Assembly (NCBI RefSeq): GCF_003815535.1
Contig: NZ_RPFZ01000001.1
Coordinates: 1,178,001-1,242,000 of the forward strand
Length of the DNA: 64,000 nucleotides
From: Aurantiacibacter spongiae
GTDB lineage: Bacteria > Pseudomonadota > Alphaproteobacteria > Sphingomonadales > Sphingomonadaceae
Reading direction: 5' to 3'
Made by a program: the position numbers and the translations under genes. The notes below the pieces were generated by a model, which searched no databases, was not told where the DNA came from, and saw nothing but the letters and a program-made list of their open reading frames with translations. This document shows positions 7,915-16,261 of this stretch, one piece after another; the stretch's first letter is position 1; the number at the start of each line of letters is the position of its first letter.

Positions 7915-10097
7915 GCGCCCGCTCCATCGAGCTGCGGGAAGGCGGAGGCCCTGCCATCCGCGCGCGGGTTCATGACCCGTTCGATCAGGCTTTCCTCCGC
8001 AGCGAGCGCCTCGGGCTGCCACGCATCGGCGCGCACCTGCGCCGTGATCTGGGCCAGCATCTGCGACCACCGTGACAGGGCGGAGGCCTTCACCATCTTG
8101 TGCGTCAGCGCGCACAGTTCATCGGCATCACCGCTTTCGAGCAGCTTCTCCAGTTCGCGGAAGCCCTCGACCAGATGTTCGAGCGCGACCGGGGAGGGCA
8201 TCGCCTCGAAGATACCCGGAATGGCGCTCTCGATCTTCGATTCGCTTTCGTCGAACAGCTCCTCGAACATCTTTTCGCCGGGGCGCAGGCCGATGAAGTT
8301 GATCGGCACGTCGACATCGGGGCGCAGGCCGTGCATCCGGATGAGGCGCTTGGCGATGTCGACGATCCGCACTGGTTCGCCCATGTCCAGGACGAAGATC
8401 GTGCCACGATCGGATTCGGTCTGAAGCGCCCGTGCGCTGCTTTGCAGGATGAGCAGCACGGCCTCCTGCACGGTCATGAAGAAACGCTCGATGTCGGGGT
8501 GCGTGACCGTCAGCGGCTGGCCCGCGGCAAGCTGCCGCTGGAACAAGGGGATCAGCGAGCCGCTGGAACCTAGCACGTTACCGAAGCGCACGGTCAGGAA
8601 ACGCGGCGAATCCTCGTCGCAACTGCCGATAAGGTCGAGCGCCTGGCAATAGAGTTCGCCCAGCCGCTTGGTCGCCCCCATCAGGCCGACCGGATTGACC
8701 GCCTTGTCGGTCGAGACCTGCACCATCGCGGTAACGTCGAACGCGCAGGCCGCATCGGCGACGTTGCGCGTGCCCAGCACGTTGGTGTGGATGCCCGCCG
8801 CCGGATTGGTTTCCACCATCGGCACGTGCTTGAGCGCTGCGGCGTGGAAGACGATATCGGGCCGGCGCCGTTCGAACACCTGCCACAGCGCCGTGCGCTG
8901 GCGAATGGAGCACAGCTCGGGATGAATGACGAGATCGGGAAATTCCTCCCGCGTGCGCATCTCGGCGGCGTAGAGGCTGTATTCGGCATGATCGAGCAGC
9001 ACGATCTCGGCCGGATCGTAGCGGGCGATCTGGCGCACCAGTTCGCCCCCGATCGTGCCGCCAGCGCCCGTCACCATGATCCGCCGACCCGCGACCATCT
9101 GCTCGACATAGCTGTGTTCGATGTGAACCTCGGGCCGGCCGAGAAGGTCGGCGAGGGGCATCCGCTCGATGTCGACCGCGTCGCTGCCGCGCTGGCTGCG
9201 CGCCCAGGGCGGCTGGAAGCGGGATACGCTCAATTCCAGTTCCTCCGCCACCGAAGCCACGGCGACGATGTCTTGCGGGGTGATGAGGCTGGCGCTTTCC
9301 TGCACCACCAGATGGGCCGGCCGCCGGCCCCGCCGGTCGAGCGATTCGACGACCTGGTGGATATCCTCGGGCGCGCCCTCGATCCGCACGCCGCCGATAC
9401 GCAGGTTCTCGTCCTGGCCGCCGGGCGTCAATACGCCCACGATCTCCAGCCCGGAATCGGGATCGGTGCGCACCAGGTCGATCATGATGCGCGCCCAGTC
9501 TATCTCGCCCAGAAGGATCACCCGCCGCCGCGGGGCCAGCGCCGCGCGCCGCCGGTGCATCGCCAGCTGTTCGCGCAGGCCCCGGCGAACGGCGCGCACG
9601 GCGATCATCGCCACCAGCGTCAGCGCGACGTGCACCGCCACGAACAGGGCGAGCTCGGGTCCGTAGACGCGCTGCGGGAAGATGAAGGCCGCCGTCGCCA
9701 GCCAGATCAGCGTCGAGCTGCCCAGCAGCACCGCTGCGATGTAGGCGGTGTCGAGCACGGAGATGAAGCGCCAGCTGCGGCGGTACACGCCGAACACCAG
9801 CATGCTGACGATGAGCGCCGCGGTAAGGCCCGAGATGAACAGCCAGTCGGGCAAGGACGAAAGGGTGCGCACGCCCGGCAGTATCGCGCGGGACAACCGT
9901 AAGGCCAGCAGGATTGCTGCGGCGTCGAGCGACAGCACGACGATCAGCCGGACGATCGCGAAAGCGGTACGGTGGCGCACGGCGAGGACGCGGGTCTTCT
10001 GCGCCAACTGCTCTCCCAATCGCTCGGTGAAAGACCTGCTTTCGACCGCGTCGCGGCGGGGGGGTGCCGATCCTGCCGTTGCAGCCTGTTCGGACAT
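7911..10097 (-). CDS. CapD/FlaA1-type nucleotide-sugar 4,6-dehydratase, membrane form
   Basis: 728 residues. Four or five hydrophobic helices span roughly residues 45-175, followed by a CoA-binding-like/Rossmann segment (about 190-300) and the catalytic short-chain dehydrogenase domain. That domain has the NAD motif GAGGTIGG at about 345-352, STDK at 462-465 and MGATKR at 473-478, typical of PglF/CapD/FlaA1 enzymes that convert UDP-GlcNAc to the 4-keto-6-deoxy sugar. The start is the ATG at 10097 with AAGGGA upstream; an in-frame ATG 11 codons earlier lacks support. With the aminotransferase it forms the first two steps of a bacillosamine-type pathway, feeding the priming transferase at 11550. 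Confidence 0.92.
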   Translation of the reverse strand: MSEQAATAGSAPPRRDAVESRSFTERLGEQLAQKTRVLAVRHRTAFAIVRLIVVLSLDAAAILLALRLSRAILPGVRTLSSLPDWLFISGLTAALIVSMLVFGVYRRSWRFISVLDTAYIAAVLLGSSTLIWLATAAFIFPQRVYGPELALFVAVHVALTLVAMIAVRAVRRGLREQLAMHRRRAALAPRRRVILLGEIDWARIMIDLVRTDPDSGLEIVGVLTPGGQDENLRIGGVRIEGAPEDIHQVVESLDRRGRRPAHLVVQESASLITPQDIVAVASVAEELELSVSRFQPPWARSQRGSDAVDIERMPLADLLGRPEVHIEHSYVEQMVAGRRIMVTGAGGTIGGELVRQIARYDPAEIVLLDHAEYSLYAAEMRTREEFPDLVIHPELCSIRQRTALWQVFERRRPDIVFHAAALKHVPMVETNPAAGIHTNVLGTRNVADAACAFDVTAMVQVSTDKAVNPVGLMGATKRLGELYCQALDLIGSCDEDSPRFLTVRFGNVLGSSGSLIPLFQRQLAAGQPLTVTHPDIERFFMTVQEAVLLILQSSARALQTESDRGTIFVLDMGEPVRIVDIAKRLIRMHGLRPDVDVPINFIGLRPGEKMFEELFDESESKIESAIPGIFEAMPSPVALEHLVEGFRELEKLLESGDADELCALTHKMVKASALSRWSQMLAQITAQVRADAWQPEALAAEESLIERVMNPRADGRASAFPQLDGAGA

Positions 10098-10208
10098 CGT
10101 GCGTTCCCTTTCGTCCGGCGACCGGGACATGGCCGCCTGCGGGCGATTGTAGGCCCTGCGGGGGCGGCGCCGCCATTGGCCGCCGGACTACTATCCTTTA
10201 TTCTCGGC

Positions 10209-10249
10209 CTGTCCCGATGCGTAGGCACCCACCTATCCTTTCGAGAGGT
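10209..10249. promoter_or_regulatory. Candidate EPS operators (site B, two elements) in a divergent promoter
   Basis: CTGTCCCGATGCGTAGGC (10209-10226) matches 15 of 18 bases of the site at 19403-19420. Immediately after it, CTATCCTTTCGAGAGGT (10233-10249) resembles the sites at 13880 and 20854. The 10098-10386 gap separates the divergent dehydratase and glycosyltransferase genes and carries further CTATCC words at 10191 and 10289. No gene is seen in the gap. Confidence 0.5.
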
Positions 10250-10386
10250 CACGCAAATCTAAGGGGATGACCGCCGGCGTGCGCTGCCTATCCCTTTGCC
10301 CCGCCCATCGGCGCGGCCGGGCGTGTACACCTTTGGGCCATGTCGCTGCCCATCAGATCCGTTACCGCCGTGCGAGCGCGGCGCGC

Positions 10387-11553
10387 GTGAGGATCCTCGT
10401 CCTCTCCAGCCTGTCGATGTCGCTCGTCAACTTCCGCGGGGCGCTGCTGTGCGCGATGCGCGATGCCGGGCACGACGTGATCGCCTGCGCCCCGGACGCC
10501 GAACCCGGCGTGGTCGGCCAGCTGGAAGAATGGGGCATTGGCTTCCGCCTGACGCCGATGGCGCGCGCCTCGCTCGCTCCGCTCGAGGATCTGCGGACGC
10601 TCGCCGCCTATCGCCGGCTCATCTCGGCCGAGCGGATCGACATGGTGGTGGCCTACACGCAGAAACCGATCGTCTTCGGCGGCCTCGCCGCGCGCATGGC
10701 GCGCGTGCCCTTCTACGCCATCATGAGCGGCCTGGGCTACGTCTTCAGTCCTGTCGCCGACGACAAGCGGATGCTGCGCCGCCTGGTGGCGCGCGTCTAC
10801 CGCGCGGGCGTGGCCCGGGCGCGGGCGATATTCGTCTTCAATTCCGATGATCGCCGGATGATGCTGGAAGAAGGTATCGTGGACGAGGGGCAGCGCGTGT
10901 TGCAGGTGCCCGGATCGGGCGTCGATACGGCTCGCTTCGCGCAGGCGCCGCTTCCCGAAGGTCCGCCGACCTTTCTGATGGTAGGCCGCCTGATGCGCGA
11001 CAAGGGCGTGCACGAATACATCGCTGCGGCCCGCGCCATCAGCGCAGACCGGCCCGATGCCCGTTTCCTCCTGCTCGGTCGCCCCGAACCCGCCAACCCC
11101 ACGGGTCTGAGCCCGGAAGACCTCGCCCGCTTGCGCGCCGAGGGTATCGTCACCCTGCTCGACGAGGTGCGCGACGTGCGGCCCGTTCTCGCCCGGTCGC
11201 ACGTCTTCGTGCTGCCCTCCTTCTACCGGGAGGGTCTGCCGCGCACGATCCTGGAGGCTCTGGCGACGGGCCGGCCCGTCATCACCACCGACATGCCCGG
11301 GTGCCGGGACGCGATCGAACCGGGCGAAAACGGTCTTCTCGTGCCGCCACGCGATGCGCGGGCGCTCGAACGTGCGATGCAGACCCTCATGGACGATCCG
11401 GCGCGTGTGGCGCGCATGGGCGATGCCGCCCGGCGCACGGCGGTGGAGCGATATGACGTCGCCATCGTCAACGCCCTGCTGCTGCGCGAGATGGGCCTGG
11501 TCGCAAACGGGAAGACCGGTCAGCGGGCGGCCGGCGAACGGGTCGCGGCATGA
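10387..11553 (+). CDS. GT4-type glycosyltransferase
   Basis: 388-residue GT-B glycosyltransferase beginning at the GTG at 10387 (VRILVLSSLSMSLVNFRG). In-frame codons further upstream give a non-homologous, Arg-rich leader in the promoter region. The N-terminal domain has the S..NFRG acceptor pattern seen in PglA/WbpX-like enzymes (N-acetylgalactosaminyl or fucosyl transferases). The C-terminal part has PSFYREGLPRTILEALATGRP, the donor-binding block. It is the first gene of a plus-strand operon with the priming transferase, the formyltransferase and the deacetylase. It probably adds the second sugar to the undecaprenyl-linked primer; the donor is unknown. Confidence 0.88.
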   Translation: MRILVLSSLSMSLVNFRGALLCAMRDAGHDVIACAPDAEPGVVGQLEEWGIGFRLTPMARASLAPLEDLRTLAAYRRLISAERIDMVVAYTQKPIVFGGLAARMARVPFYAIMSGLGYVFSPVADDKRMLRRLVARVYRAGVARARAIFVFNSDDRRMMLEEGIVDEGQRVLQVPGSGVDTARFAQAPLPEGPPTFLMVGRLMRDKGVHEYIAAARAISADRPDARFLLLGRPEPANPTGLSPEDLARLRAEGIVTLLDEVRDVRPVLARSHVFVLPSFYREGLPRTILEALATGRPVITTDMPGCRDAIEPGENGLLVPPRDARALERAMQTLMDDPARVARMGDAARRTAVERYDVAIVNALLLREMGLVANGKTGQRAAGERVAA

Positions 11554-12149
11554 CCTTGCGCGTCGCGCTGGAAGCCGTGCTGGCGGCGCTGCTCCTCGTT
11601 CTGCTGGCGCCCGTCCTGCTGGCGACCGCGCTGGCAGTCCGGCTGGCACTGGGTCGCGGGGTGCTTTTCCGCCAGACTCGGAGCGGCCTTGGCGGCGTGC
11701 CGTTCCTGATGATCAAGTTCCGCACCATGACCGACGCGCGCGATGCACAGGGAAACCTTCTGCCAGACCCCGACCGTACGCCTGCGCTGGGACGCTGGCT
11801 GCGCCGGCTGCGGATCGACGAGCTTCCCGAACTGGTGAACATCGCGCGCGGCGAGATGGCGTTCGTCGGCCCGCGTCCGTTGCTGCCCGCCACGATCGCC
11901 GAAATGGGCGACGGCGGCATCGCGCGGGGCGCGGTGCGCCCCGGCCTCACCGGCTGGGCGCAGGTCAACGGCAATGCGCTCCTGTCGCGGGAGGACAAGC
12001 TGGCGCTCGATCTCGCCTATATCCGCGCCCGCTCGCTGCGCTTCGATACGAGGATCGTGTTGCGGACCGTGCTGGTCGTGCTGCTGGGTGAAAACGCGAC
12101 CATGACGAAGGAGGCTCGCGATGCGCGCGGTTCTCGTCGGCTCGGTTGA
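11550..12149 (+). CDS. Priming phosphoglycosyltransferase (PglC/WcaJ-type small form)
   Basis: 199 residues with one N-terminal hydrophobic helix (ALEAVLAALLLVLLAPVLLA) and the catalytic bacterial sugar-transferase core. The core contains FRQTRSGLGGVPF, the FRTM segment with acidic neighbours, RRLRIDELPELVNI, MAFVGPRPLLP and RPGLTGWAQVNG. These are the conserved blocks of monotopic enzymes that transfer a sugar-1-phosphate to undecaprenyl phosphate at the inner membrane. The length matches PglC rather than the polytopic WcaJ/WbaP. It overlaps the preceding gene by ATGA. With the dehydratase and aminotransferase it suggests that a di-N-acetylbacillosamine-like sugar is the first residue of the repeat. 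Confidence 0.93.
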   Translation: MTLRVALEAVLAALLLVLLAPVLLATALAVRLALGRGVLFRQTRSGLGGVPFLMIKFRTMTDARDAQGNLLPDPDRTPALGRWLRRLRIDELPELVNIARGEMAFVGPRPLLPATIAEMGDGGIARGAVRPGLTGWAQVNGNALLSREDKLALDLAYIRARSLRFDTRIVLRTVLVVLLGENATMTKEARDARGSRRLG

Positions 12150-13044
12150 GAGCAGTCGCATTGCGCTGGAGGCGCTCGGCGATGCCGCCGACTGGACGGT
12201 GGCGGGCGTCGTTTCGCTGCGCGATGCGCTGTCGGGGCGGCATTCCGATTTCGTCGACATGGCGGCGGCGGCGAAGGCGCGGGGGGCCCGGCCCATTCAG
12301 GTGGCCAACGTGAACGATCCCGAGGCCCTCTCGGCGATCCGCGACTGCCGGCCCGACTACCTGTTCGTCATCGGCTGGTCGCAGATCTGCGGGCCGGACT
12401 TTCGCGCCATCGCGCCCGGTAGGACGATCGGTTATCACCCCGCGGCCCTGCCCCGGATGCGGGGGCGCGCGGCAATCCCGTGGACGATCCTCGCCGACGA
12501 GAAGATCACTGCGGGAAGCCTGTTCTGGATCGACGGCGGAACCGATACCGGTGCGTTGCTCGACCAGGCCTATTTCCATGTCGCGCCCGGGGAAACCGCG
12601 GCGACGCTGTATGCCAAGCACATGCGGGCGCTGCGTGAAATGCTCGCTCGCACCTTGCCCGTCCTGGCGCGCGGCGAGGAGCCGCGGCGCGAGCAGGACG
12701 AGGATTGCGCAACCTGGTGCGCGCGGCGGACGGCGGCGGACGGGCGGATCGACTGGACACGACCCGCCTCGCAGATCGCCCGCCTGGTGCGCGCTGTCGG
12801 TCGCCCCTATCCCGGCGCCTGGACCTGCGCCGGCGACAATCGCCTGACGATCTGGTCCGCGCGCGAGTGCGGATCGGGCGAGCGCCATCTGGCCGGCGCG
12901 GGGCAGGTGATCAGCCGCGAGGAGAACGCCTTTACCGTATCGTGCGGCAATGGCGGGGCGTTGCGGGTCGAGGAATGGGAAAGCACCACCGGTCGGATGC
13001 CCGGGGTGCACGTCCTGCTCGGAGAAGGAGCCGCTTCGTGCTGA
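12121..13044 (+). CDS. Formyltransferase-family protein, lacks the catalytic Asn
   Basis: 307 residues, similar to methionyl-tRNA and sugar formyltransferases (N-terminal formyl-THF fold, C-terminal OB-like domain). The strong ribosome site AAGGAGG sits just before the ATG at 12121, inside the 3' end of the priming transferase gene (29-bp overlap). The signature reads IGYHPAALPRMRGRAAIPW at residues 103-121. The catalytic His is present (H106) and an Asp lies in DGGTDTG (about 142), but the Asn of the N-x-H-x-S-L-L-P motif is Gly104. Located before a PIG-L deacetylase, it probably acylates an amino sugar of the EPS. Whether it transfers formyl groups is uncertain because of the missing Asn. 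Confidence 0.75.
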   Translation: MRAVLVGSVESSRIALEALGDAADWTVAGVVSLRDALSGRHSDFVDMAAAAKARGARPIQVANVNDPEALSAIRDCRPDYLFVIGWSQICGPDFRAIAPGRTIGYHPAALPRMRGRAAIPWTILADEKITAGSLFWIDGGTDTGALLDQAYFHVAPGETAATLYAKHMRALREMLARTLPVLARGEEPRREQDEDCATWCARRTAADGRIDWTRPASQIARLVRAVGRPYPGAWTCAGDNRLTIWSARECGSGERHLAGAGQVISREENAFTVSCGNGGALRVEEWESTTGRMPGVHVLLGEGAASC

Positions 13045-13718
13045 GCGAGGACATGCGCACGATCGCGGTGGTCGCGCCCCATCCCGACGACGAGATCCTG
13101 GGATGCGGCGGGACGATCAGCCGCTTCGTCGCGGAGGGGCGGAGCGTCCACGTGGTGATCGTCACCCGCGGGCGGCCGCCGAAATTCCCGGAAGATCTCG
13201 TCAATCGGGTGCGCGCGGAAACGCAGGCGGCGCACGACCTCCTCGGGATTCATGCCACCCACCATCTCGACCTGCCGGCCGCCGAACTTGATACGCTGCC
13301 TCAGGCGGAGTTGAACGCGACCGTGGGAAAGGCGCTGGGCGCGATCCGCCCCGACGCGCTGTTCGTTCCCTTCAACGGCGACATCCACGCCGATCATCGC
13401 GCCTGTTTCGACGCGGCGATGGTCTATGCCCGCCCGCGCGACGGAGATTGTCCGCGGCTCGTGCTCGCCTACGAAACACTGTCGGAAACGAACTGGTGGG
13501 CGCCTGGCCTGACACCGGGCTTCCTGCCCAACGTCACGATCGACATCTCCGGCCATCTCGAAGCGAAGCTGGAGGCGTTTCGCTGCTTCGCTTCGCAGGT
13601 GAAGGACTTTCCCGACGAACGGTCTTTCGAGACGATCCGCGCCTTGGCGAAGCTGCGGGGATCGACCGTGTTTTGCGAAGCCGGCGAGGCGTTCGCGCTG
13701 GTGCGCCAGATCATCTGA
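13038..13718 (+). CDS. PIG-L (LmbE-like) N-acetyl sugar deacetylase
   Basis: 226 residues from a GTG at 13038, behind GGAGAAGGAG (13021-13030), one of the strongest ribosome sites in the locus. The zinc-binding motif APHPDDEILGCGG lies near the N-terminus and the third ligand lies in IHADHRACFD. The fold and length fit de-N-acetylases that act on GlcNAc-type sugars or nucleotide sugars. It overlaps the formyltransferase-like gene by 7 bp. A deacetylase encoded next to an acyl/formyl transferase suggests that an N-acetyl group is removed and replaced by another acyl group on one sugar of the EPS. Acceptor level (nucleotide, lipid-linked or polymer) is unknown. Confidence 0.85.
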   Translation: MLSEDMRTIAVVAPHPDDEILGCGGTISRFVAEGRSVHVVIVTRGRPPKFPEDLVNRVRAETQAAHDLLGIHATHHLDLPAAELDTLPQAELNATVGKALGAIRPDALFVPFNGDIHADHRACFDAAMVYARPRDGDCPRLVLAYETLSETNWWAPGLTPGFLPNVTIDISGHLEAKLEAFRCFASQVKDFPDERSFETIRALAKLRGSTVFCEAGEAFALVRQII

Positions 13719-14049
13719 GATCGCTCTTGGCGGCAGAAGGCCGGCGGGATCGGCCGACTCGCATTGTGCATCTGCGAACAAATATGCTCCGATTAGGAGG
13801 ATTCTTTCCGTGTCGCATATGTTCAAAAGTTAAAATCTGGTACTGTTTCAATCAGATACGATTCAACATATGAGCGCCTCTACCACTTTCGAGTAGCTAG
13901 CTGAAATAGTAAACAAGTGGTATACAAGTTATCGACAACAAAAATGATCCGTTGTTGCTCTCCGTCCGGATTACGGGGCGTGCGCCGACCTGTGGAAGGC
14001 GCAAGATCCGGGGTGAGGGTTCGTGCTTTCTCGAAGGGGGAAATTCATC
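13719..14049. promoter_or_regulatory. AT-rich upstream region of the LuxR-type regulator, with candidate operator (site E)
   Basis: About 330 bp without a gene and clearly more AT-rich than its surroundings between 13780 and 13960. CTACCACTTTCGAGTAG at 13880-13896 matches the site at 20854 over its first 12 bases except one. An 8-bp inverted repeat CATATGTT/AACATATG lies at 13816-13823 and 13865-13872. The regulator's ribosome site GAAGGGGG is at about 14034-14041. Placement suggests that the regulator controls its own gene. Confidence 0.45.
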
Positions 14050-14841
14050 ATGTCTGCCAATCGCAATGTCGCGATCATATGTCGCAATACCATTACGCGC
14101 GAAGGCTTGTGCCGCATTCTCGACGAGACGCGGTTCAATGTCCTGCAGGCCGCGGATTCGCCGGCGCAGCTGACCCGGGCCGACAGTCCCGAACTGCCCG
14201 CCGGGACGCTCGTCCTCATCGACGACGGAACCTGTCAGTGCGACGCGGCGACGGTGAAGGATCTTCATTCCGCCCATCCCGGCATCCGCCCGGTGGTGCT
14301 GACGGAAAGCTTCGACTATTCGGCGATGATCGAGGCCCTGCGCAGCGGTGCCTTCGGCTACATCGTCAAGGAAATCTCGTGCGAGCCGCTGGTGAACACG
14401 CTCGAACTTGTCGCACACGGGGAAAAGGTGCTGCCCAGCCAGCTGGCTGACGTGCTGCAGACCCGCCCCGCGCTCGGCGCGGTGGCCGATGTCGCCGACG
14501 TGCAGGCGGCAACCAATCTCTCGCAGCGTGAGGTCGAGATACTCGAATGGCTCATCATGGGTTGTCCCAACAAGGTCATCTCGCGCCACATGGACATCAG
14601 CGAGGCGACGGTGAAGGTTCACGTCAAGGCGATCCTGCGCAAGCTGAACGTCAAGAACCGCACCCAGGCGGCAATCTGGGCAGCCAATAACGGGCTGCGC
14701 GGGCGGTCCTTCGACGAAGCCTCCACGCCGGCGCTACCGCTTGGCACGAAGGCACCGGCCCCCGTCGCGACCGAGGCTCTCGTCGCCGCCGATGCGATCA
14801 AGTGGCCGACGGCCAGCGCCGGACTGACCGTTCCGGCCTGA
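14050..14841 (+). CDS. NarL/LuxR-type regulator with atypical receiver domain
   Basis: 263 residues; the ATG at 14050 follows GAAGGGGGAAATTCATC. Residues 6-125 form a receiver-like domain. The acidic pair that binds magnesium in true receivers is replaced (IICRNT at 9-14, where DD is expected). The candidate phospho-acceptor (D58), T85 and K107 remain. Residues 156-215 are a LuxR-type helix-turn-helix (LSQREVEILEWLI...NKVISRHMDISEATVKVH...LNVKNRTQAA). A 45-residue Ala/Pro-rich tail follows. No histidine kinase is nearby. It sits in the middle of the EPS locus and is the best candidate, with its partner at 16262, for binding the inverted repeats upstream of the EPS units. Confidence 0.85.
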   Translation: MSANRNVAIICRNTITREGLCRILDETRFNVLQAADSPAQLTRADSPELPAGTLVLIDDGTCQCDAATVKDLHSAHPGIRPVVLTESFDYSAMIEALRSGAFGYIVKEISCEPLVNTLELVAHGEKVLPSQLADVLQTRPALGAVADVADVQAATNLSQREVEILEWLIMGCPNKVISRHMDISEATVKVHVKAILRKLNVKNRTQAAIWAANNGLRGRSFDEASTPALPLGTKAPAPVATEALVAADAIKWPTASAGLTVPA

Positions 14842-14907
14842 TCTCCCTCTTCCCGGTCCGCTCCGGTTGCCGTTGGTTCCGGGGCGGGCCCGCGAGGCTT
14901 CGCCGTC

Positions 14908-16236
14908 ATGGCAAACGCGCAGACCCGGTCGTTCGACCTCAGATCCCGGCTGATCCCGATCGGCCACCTGCTTTCGGGCAATTTCATGAATGCGCTGATC
15001 GTCCTGGTGAGCACCGCCATCGCGGCGCGCGCGCTGGGGCCGGCGGTCTACGGCGTCATGGTGATCGTGCTGTCCTTTGGCCGTTTGATCGAACGGCTGG
15101 TGCGGTTCGAATCGTGGCAGGCGGTGATCCGCTACGCCGCCGAGGAAGAGATCACCGGCGACAAGCAGCGCCTCTCGCGGCTCTACGCCTTCGGCCTGGG
15201 GGTCGATGCGCTGGCCGCGATGGCCGCGGGGCTGCTTTCCGTGGCCATAGCGTGGCTGGCGGGATCGTGGTTCGATATCGGGCCGGGGCATCTCCTGCTC
15301 GTGGCAATCTATGCCGTCGCCCTCGTCTTCAACATCGCCGGCGTTCCCAATGCGGCCCTGCGCATGGCCGGGCAGTTCAAGCTGCTCGCCTATGCCCAGA
15401 TGGCCGGCAACGTGCTGCGCATCGTCCTGGCCGCGATCTGCCTGTGGCTGGACGCCGGAGTGACCGGCTTCATGATTGCCTGGACGCTTGCGCAACTGCT
15501 CGGGTCGCTGCTGATGATCTGGCTCGGCCTGCGGGCCATGACGCACATGGGTATTCCGGCTCCGTGGCGGGCCGATCTGCGCGGCCTGCACAAGGCCTTC
15601 CCGGGCTTTTTCAGCTTTGCCTTTTCGTCCAATCTCTCGCTGACGCTGCGCGTCATCACGACCGAGGCCGACACGCTGTTCGTGGGGGGCGCGCTGGGGC
15701 CGTCGGCCGCCGCGGTCTATTACCTCGCCAAGCGGATCGCCAAGGTAGCCATGCAGGTCGGTGCGCAGGTCCAGCAGGTGATCTATCCCGACGTCGCACG
15801 CCTGTGGATGCAGGGTGCGGTGCGGGAATTCCGCTCGGCCACGCTCCAGGTACAGGCAGCGCTCGCTGCGGTGTGCCTGGTGATGATCGGCGGCGCGTGG
15901 GTGCTGGGGCGACTGGTCATCGACCTGGGGTTGGGAACCGAATACGCCAGCGCCTATCCGCTCCTGCTGACGCAGCTTGTGGCGGTGTTCTTCACCATGC
16001 ACGCCGCCCCGGCGCGCTCGGCGGTCCTCGCCATGAACGAATCGTGGCGCATCCTCACCTACATGCTGATGGGCACGGTTGCCTTCTGGGCCGTCGCCTT
16101 CGTGGCGGTTCCGGTGTTCGGGGCAATGGGGGCGAACATGGCGCATATCGCGTTCGCCGCCATCACGGCCATATTGCTGGATATCCGGTTCCACCGTCGC
16201 ACGATGCCGCTGGCACAAGCCGCCGCGGCGCGCTGA
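14908..16236 (+). CDS. Wzx-like lipid-linked oligosaccharide flippase
   Basis: 442-residue polytopic inner-membrane protein of the polysaccharide-transporter/MOP superfamily. About twelve hydrophobic segments are recognisable, starting with HLLSGNFMNALIVLVSTAIA followed by ARALGPAVYGVMV, the usual N-terminal signature (ARxLGPxxYG). It should flip the undecaprenyl-linked repeat unit to the periplasm, where the Wzy-like protein at 19444 polymerises it. It stands 66 bp after the regulator gene in the same direction and converges on the second regulator gene (16262). No candidate EPS operator was found directly upstream, so it may be co-transcribed with the regulator. Confidence 0.88.
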   Translation: MANAQTRSFDLRSRLIPIGHLLSGNFMNALIVLVSTAIAARALGPAVYGVMVIVLSFGRLIERLVRFESWQAVIRYAAEEEITGDKQRLSRLYAFGLGVDALAAMAAGLLSVAIAWLAGSWFDIGPGHLLLVAIYAVALVFNIAGVPNAALRMAGQFKLLAYAQMAGNVLRIVLAAICLWLDAGVTGFMIAWTLAQLLGSLLMIWLGLRAMTHMGIPAPWRADLRGLHKAFPGFFSFAFSSNLSLTLRVITTEADTLFVGGALGPSAAAVYYLAKRIAKVAMQVGAQVQQVIYPDVARLWMQGAVREFRSATLQVQAALAAVCLVMIGGAWVLGRLVIDLGLGTEYASAYPLLLTQLVAVFFTMHAAPARSAVLAMNESWRILTYMLMGTVAFWAVAFVAVPVFGAMGANMAHIAFAAITAILLDIRFHRRTMPLAQAAAAR

Positions 16237-16261
16237 CGCGGCCCGTCCTTTATCCAGCCCG

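Noticed and set aside
13780-13960. AT-rich segment as part of a mobile element
   Set aside because: No transposase remnant, no long terminal repeats and no target duplication; more simply the promoter of the regulator gene.
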